Origin: Paraburkholderia sp. BL23I1N1
Lineage (GTDB): Bacteria; Pseudomonadota; Gammaproteobacteria; Burkholderiales; Burkholderiaceae
Assembly: GCF_003610295.1 (NCBI RefSeq)
Contig: NZ_RAPV01000001.1
Span: 5,146,001 to 5,210,000, forward strand
Length of the DNA: 64,000 bases
Reading direction: 5' to 3'
Positions 60,256 to 64,000 of the stretch are shown piece after piece (positions within the stretch are counted from its first letter, which is position 1; the number at the start of each line of letters is the position of its first letter). A program made the position numbers and the translations under genes. Below the pieces are notes generated by a model. It searched no databases. It saw only the letters and a list, made by a program, of their open reading frames with translations, and was not told the DNA's origin.

Positions 60256-61332
60256 ATGACTGCAAAATCGCTTGGTCAACTGCTTTCGCCCGTGCAACTC
60301 GGCGCATACAAGCTGCGCAACCGGATGGTGATGGCGCCGCTGACGCGCAGTCGCGCCGGCGATGGCGACGCGCCGACGCCGCTGATCGCGCAGTACTACC
60401 AGCAGCGCGCAAGTGCCGGCCTGATCATCACTGAGGCTTCCCAGATTTCGCCGCAGGGTAAGGGCTATCCGCGCACACCGGGCATACACTCCGCCGCGCA
60501 GATCGCGGGCTGGAGGCAGGTGACTGATGCAGTGCACGCAGAAGGCGGTCGCATCTTCCTGCAGATCTGGCACGTCGGCCGGCTGTCTCACCCGTCAGTG
60601 CAGCGGAACGAAGCGTTGCCGGTCGCGCCGTCCGCACTTCGGGCCGATGGCGAAATCTTCACGGGCGAAGGGCTTATGTCGCTCGTGACACCGCGTGCAC
60701 TTGAGCTGGAGGAAATCGCCGGCGTCGTGGCCGACTTCCGCAAAGCGGCGGAAAACGCGAAACTTGCTGGCTTCGACGGCGTCGAGATTCACGCAGCGAA
60801 CGGTTACCTGATCGACCAGTTCCTGCGCGACGGTACAAACGTGCGTACGGACGCCTATGGTGGCTCGATTCAGAATCGCGCGCGCTTCCTGAAGGAAGTC
60901 GTGGAAGCCGTCGTGCCGGTGTTTGGCGCCGATCGCGTGGGCGTTCGTCTGTCGCCTATCTTCAACGGTTTCTCGATGAGCGACAGCGATCCTGCAGCGA
61001 CGTTCGGGTACGCTGCAGAGCTGCTTGGTCAATATGGGCTCGCGTATCTGCACGTGATGCAACTCGGCGAAGGGGAGTTCGACTTTAAGGCCCTGCGGCA
61101 GCGCTTTAACGGCACATACATTGCGAATGGTGGATACGATGCCGGACGGGCTGAATCGGCAGTCGATGCGGGGGATACGGACCTCGTTTCGTTCGGCACT
61201 CTCTTCCTCGCTAATCCGGATCTGGTGAATCGCTTCCGCGCCGGATCGCCCCTCAACGATGCCGACCGAACGACTTTTTATCAAGGGGAAGAACGGGGCT
61301 TCACCGACTACCCCGCGATAAACGCTGCCTGA
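60256..61332 (+). CDS. Old yellow enzyme-family alkene reductase (NemA-like)
   Basis: The 358-residue FMN TIM-barrel has MVMAPLTRSRAGDG near residue 25, QIWHVGRLSHPS near 100, the substrate-binding His/Asn pair in IHAANGYLIDQFLRDGTNVR near 180, and VSFGTLFLANPDLV near 310. Such enzymes reduce activated alkenes, nitro compounds and reactive electrophiles with NAD(P)H. The repressor upstream and its operator make this a TetR-OYE response pair. Two ATGs are close together; 60256 has the better spacing from AAAGGAAG. Confidence 0.87.
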   Translation: MTAKSLGQLLSPVQLGAYKLRNRMVMAPLTRSRAGDGDAPTPLIAQYYQQRASAGLIITEASQISPQGKGYPRTPGIHSAAQIAGWRQVTDAVHAEGGRIFLQIWHVGRLSHPSVQRNEALPVAPSALRADGEIFTGEGLMSLVTPRALELEEIAGVVADFRKAAENAKLAGFDGVEIHAANGYLIDQFLRDGTNVRTDAYGGSIQNRARFLKEVVEAVVPVFGADRVGVRLSPIFNGFSMSDSDPAATFGYAAELLGQYGLAYLHVMQLGEGEFDFKALRQRFNGTYIANGGYDAGRAESAVDAGDTDLVSFGTLFLANPDLVNRFRAGSPLNDADRTTFYQGEERGFTDYPAINAA

Positions 61333-61432
61333 TAGACAGCGCGTCGAAAGCGAAAACGCCATCCGCGTCGAATAGTCGGGTCGGGTGGCTGACCACGCTA
61401 GTCGCGAAACCATGCAAATGAGGATAGGGAAC

Positions 61433-62311
61433 ATGTCACGCACGATTCTCGTCACCGGCGCAACGAGCGCCATTTCGGCCGAAGTTATCAAAGGGCTTGT
61501 AGCCGCGAATGCAAAAGTTCGCGCGCTGGTACGTAACCCGGAAAAGGGCGATTCGCTCGCGCGATCTGGCATCGACATCGTCGTGGGCGACTTTGAAAAG
61601 CCGCAAACGCTGGACGCGGTGTTCGCCGGTGTGGACACCGCGTTCATGCTGACGCCGCCGGGTCCGCGAGCGCCTGTGCAAGGGTCGAACGCGCTGTGGG
61701 CAGCGCGCCAGGCTGGTGTGCGGCGCATTGTCCGTTTGTCAGCCTTCGGCGCCGCACACGACGCGCCTACGATCAATGGACGTCTGCACGCACTGTCCGA
61801 CGCCGAGCTCATCGCCTCCGGTTTGAGTTACACGATTCTGAAGCCGCACTTCTTCATGCAAAATCTCTTGATGGCGGCGAGGAGCGTGGCGGAACACGGC
61901 ATCTTGCCGCTTCCAATGGGAAACGGGCGTATGGGGATGATCGATACGCGTGACATTGCCAGCTTTGCCGCGCGGGTGCTTATGTCAGACGGCCATGAAA
62001 ACGTCAGCTACACGTTGACTGGGCCGGCGTCGATTTCGATGGATGAGACGGCGTCCGCGCTTGCCAGTGTGCTAGCAAAGCCGGTTCGCTATCAGGACGT
62101 GCCACTTGACGCGGCGCTCCGGAACATGGCCGAAATGGGCTTTGACGACTTCACGCTTAACGTTTTGCACGATTATTTTGTGGCCTACAGCGGGAACTGG
62201 GGTGACGTCGTGACAGATGATATTTCGAGGGTAACAGGCGCACCCGCGCGCACCGTCGCAGAATTCGCACGAGACTTTGCCGACGCGTTTGGCGGAGTAC
62301 GGGTGGCTTGA
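61433..62311 (+). CDS. NmrA-like NAD(P)-binding protein
   Basis: The 292-residue protein has an atypical-SDR fold: ILVTGATSAISAEVIKGL at the start, VRALVRNPEKG after the second strand, and VDTAFMLTPPGP at the fourth. The glycine motif GATGxxG has become GATSAIS, so nucleotide binding may be weakened. There is no YxxxK catalytic pair, as usual for NmrA-like redox-sensing proteins. It follows the OYE gene and may belong to the same TetR-controlled transcript, although 100 bases separate them. Confidence 0.75.
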   Translation: MSRTILVTGATSAISAEVIKGLVAANAKVRALVRNPEKGDSLARSGIDIVVGDFEKPQTLDAVFAGVDTAFMLTPPGPRAPVQGSNALWAARQAGVRRIVRLSAFGAAHDAPTINGRLHALSDAELIASGLSYTILKPHFFMQNLLMAARSVAEHGILPLPMGNGRMGMIDTRDIASFAARVLMSDGHENVSYTLTGPASISMDETASALASVLAKPVRYQDVPLDAALRNMAEMGFDDFTLNVLHDYFVAYSGNWGDVVTDDISRVTGAPARTVAEFARDFADAFGGVRVA

Positions 62312-62485
62312 TAGCCGGTCGATTGATGTGTGCCGAACAGAGTTCAAAGCGACGCTTGCCTTTGAGCGGATAATCCGTCGCGCATGGATGCACGATCGGA
62401 CGCTCTCATTTCGCTCTTCTCGCCAGAACGCCGTGTCGGATCGTTATGGCTGACCGACCCGCAGAACAGAATCGAAGTGAAGAAA

Positions 62486-62818
62486 ATGTCCTCAATTATT
62501 GACAACGCTGATACCGAACCGAGTCATTTTCTCTACTTCGCCAGCGTAGTGCGCAACGGAAGCTTTACCCGCGCTGCCGAAGAGATTGGAGTAAGCAAGT
62601 CGACGTTGAGCCGGGTTGTAGCAAGCATGGAAGCGCAGTCCGGCGTAGCGTTGCTCGAAAGGACGACCCGGCGGATAAAGGCGACAACCGCTGGGCTCCA
62701 GGTTTTCGAATGTTGTATGCAGGTTCATTCGGCAGTACGAAGAGCGCAGGGTGTGCTCGATATGCTGAGCATCCGATGTCCCGACGAGTCTGTTGCTCGC
62801 GTGCCTGGTCGTCGTTGA
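62486..62818 (+). pseudogene. LysR-family regulator, truncated after the DNA-binding domain
   Basis: The first 85 residues form a LysR HTH: HFLYFASVVRNGSFTRAAEE, VSKSTLSRVVASMEAQSGVA, and LLERTTRRIKATTAG. After the linker helix the product ends at about 110 residues, and no effector domain is found in any frame downstream. It is probably a truncated gene, although a free DNA-binding domain might still bind its sites. Confidence 0.7.
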
Positions 62819-62959
62819 TCAACTTCTCTGCCTGGTACCGGTAGATACCGACCTGGAAACAAACGGACTTTTTGTCTTCGGAAACATCAGCGCGGCACGC
62901 TATTTGCACCAGCCTGGGAATCGGTTCGAAGATTAATCTGCTCAAAATGGGAGTACGTC

Positions 62960-63664
62960 ATGGGCGCTGAGAAAGAAAGAGCTGTAATTGTCGCCGGCGG
63001 GGCAGGTGCCGTGGGTGAAGGCATTGTGAGAGCATTCAGAAAGGCGGGTTACGCTGTTGTGATCCCGTCGCGAAGCGCGAAGCGTCTGGAAGCGCTGCAC
63101 GCGGCAGTTGGGGATGGACTTGATCTTGTCGAGACGGACTTGTCCGATCCTGCCGCTGCGAGGGAATTTGCCACCAATGCTGCCGCGCGGCACGGCGGAA
63201 TCGAAGTGGTCGTTGCAGCGCTTGGAGGCTGGTCGCACACCGGCCGTTTGCTCGACGCCTCCGCTGAAGTCTGGAACCGGGTCTTGGAAGACGGTCTGAC
63301 GAGTCACATGCGTACAGCGCAGGCGTTGGCGCCTCTTGTGGCCACAACTCGTGGCGTCTATCTATTGATCAATGGCGGCGCCGCAGAACAACCAGTGCCT
63401 GACTACGGGCCGGTGTCGATTACCGCAGCTGCACAGGCCATGCTTATGCGCGTTCTGGATCAGGAGCTCGCGACCTCGGGTGCGCGGTCACTGACTCTGC
63501 TTGTCGACAGTATTGTCGCGACGCGGTCGAGGGAGCATCCGAAGGCGCAGTGGATTACAGCTGACGAAGTGGGACGGCTTGCCGTTATATTGGCCTCACC
63601 AGAAGCCGCTCCGTTCGCGGGACAGGTGGTGCGTGCAGGTCAGCTGCGCCGGAAGGCAGTCTGA
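62960..63664 (+). CDS. Atypical SDR-family protein lacking the YxxxK pair
   Basis: The 234-residue Rossmann protein begins AVIVAGGAGAVGEGIVRAF and has IPSRSAKRLEAL after the second strand, pointing to NADP binding. Where the catalytic Tyr and Lys should follow LINGGAAEQ it reads VSITAAAQAML; both are absent. It could be a binding or scaffolding SDR, or use different chemistry. Good start context (GGGAGTACGTC before ATG). Confidence 0.72.
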   Translation: MGAEKERAVIVAGGAGAVGEGIVRAFRKAGYAVVIPSRSAKRLEALHAAVGDGLDLVETDLSDPAAAREFATNAAARHGGIEVVVAALGGWSHTGRLLDASAEVWNRVLEDGLTSHMRTAQALAPLVATTRGVYLLINGGAAEQPVPDYGPVSITAAAQAMLMRVLDQELATSGARSLTLLVDSIVATRSREHPKAQWITADEVGRLAVILASPEAAPFAGQVVRAGQLRRKAV

Positions 63665-63917
63665 GACACAGTCAGGCAAGTAGGCTGACAAGGATTGCAT
63701 ATCATGTCTGAGACCCTCTGCGAACTCATTGACTTCCTCAGGCGCCACTGGAACACAATGCACCGCAGGAATCTAGCGCGCCCGGCATGAGCCGAACGAC
63801 TGGAGGCGTATCGCGTGGCCCTTTTCACTTTAGGCGCGGACGAAGTTTGTGAGTACTGCCGCGTTCGGTCGAGCGCGGCGGTCGTGCAGAGCGGGCAAGC
63901 GGTGCCGCACCGCCCAA
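63665..63917. other. Intergenic region near the right edge
   Basis: Convergent ends of the SDR and the edge gene. No further gene is supported. Confidence 0.4.
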
Positions 63918-64000
63918 TCAGAACGCCGAACCGCCGAACAACGAGGCGAACATCGCGCGGAGCCATTCGTTGCCTGGATCGCCATGGAAGCGCTGGTGCC
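63918..64000 (-). CDS. C-terminal end of an unidentified gene running off the window
   Basis: On the minus strand the open frame entering from the right edge reads HQRFHGDPGNEWLRAMFASL and stops at a TGA (63918-63920). The His/Asp and WLR-A-FASLF pattern is like the last helix of LysR-type regulators, so a LysR gene is my best guess. Only 26 codons are visible. Confidence 0.45.
   Translation of the reverse strand, partial: HQRFHGDPGNEWLRAMFASLFGGSAF

Noticed and set aside
1..64000. CRISPR arrays, tRNA or rRNA genes, prophage modules, replication origin
   Set aside because: No regularly spaced repeats, cloverleaf-like segments, structural phage genes or iteron/Rep genes were seen.

Overview
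The window reads as one stretch of a high-GC betaproteobacterial replicon of the Burkholderia/Paraburkholderia/Caballeronia type. That call rests on three Burkholderia-style general porins (signal peptide, then a QSSVTLYG-like first beta strand), on many solitary LysR/IclR/GntR/TetR/LacI regulators each beside its own catabolic operon, and on the insertion-sequence families present (IS5/IS427, IS91, IS66, IS6). I see no rRNA, tRNA, CRISPR array, phage module or replication origin. The content is almost entirely catabolic and accessory, as on a second chromosome, megaplasmid or genomic island.

Layout. (1) 1-14.6 kb: a pentose/xyloside module. It holds xylD, xylX, a LacI-family regulator, a complete sugar ABC importer, xylB, xylC and a cytoplasmic GH3 glycosidase. 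Together these give uptake of a xyloside or xylose, hydrolysis inside the cell, and oxidation by the non-phosphorylating Weimberg route (xylose, xylonolactone, xylonate, 2-keto-3-deoxyxylonate, 2-oxoglutarate semialdehyde). The last step, the semialdehyde dehydrogenase, is not in the module. (2) 14.7-22.2 kb: a decayed IS6-like transposase, a three-gene aromatic ring-cleavage operon (FAD monooxygenase, extradiol dioxygenase, FAH hydrolase), a porin and a chemoreceptor. (3) 22.7-32.9 kb: an IclR regulator and an operon of a homogentisate-dioxygenase-like bicupin, a BKACE-like protein, an NTF2-like protein and two SDRs, followed by a FadL channel, a porin and an aromatic-acid MFS carrier. (4) 33.3-36.8 kb: an IS5/IS427 element and an IS91 transposase paired with a tyrosine recombinase. 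(5) 36.9-46.7 kb: nadC, an MFS carrier, two genes each broken by a one-base frameshift (ornithine cyclodeaminase-like and CMD-like), an aldehyde dehydrogenase, a DapA-type lyase and a gentisate-type bicupin. A divergently transcribed protein joins a helix-turn-helix to a citrate-synthase fold that has lost two of three catalytic residues. (6) 46.7-48.9 kb: a gene graveyard of IS66, aldehyde dehydrogenase and DHA2-transporter fragments around one intact LysR gene. (7) 48.9-59.1 kb: a divergent aromatic-acid cluster with decarboxylase, porin, extradiol dioxygenase, SDR and MFS on the minus strand, and tautomerase, DUF1857, FAH, quinone-reductase-like MDR, GntR and SDR on the plus strand. (8) 59.4-64 kb: a fossil of the citrate-synthase-like gene tail, then TetR, an old-yellow-enzyme reductase, an NmrA-like protein, a truncated LysR, an atypical SDR, and the tail of a gene running off the right edge.

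The most interesting observations are the HTH-citrate-synthase protein predicted to be a sensor rather than an enzyme; a shared segment of about 180 bp showing that this gene once sat next to the TetR/OYE module in two places; a gentisate-type bicupin whose metal site appears to have moved to the second cupin; and two paralogous SDRs carrying His in place of the catalytic Tyr. All functional assignments were made by reading motifs and from memory of the families; no database search was run.
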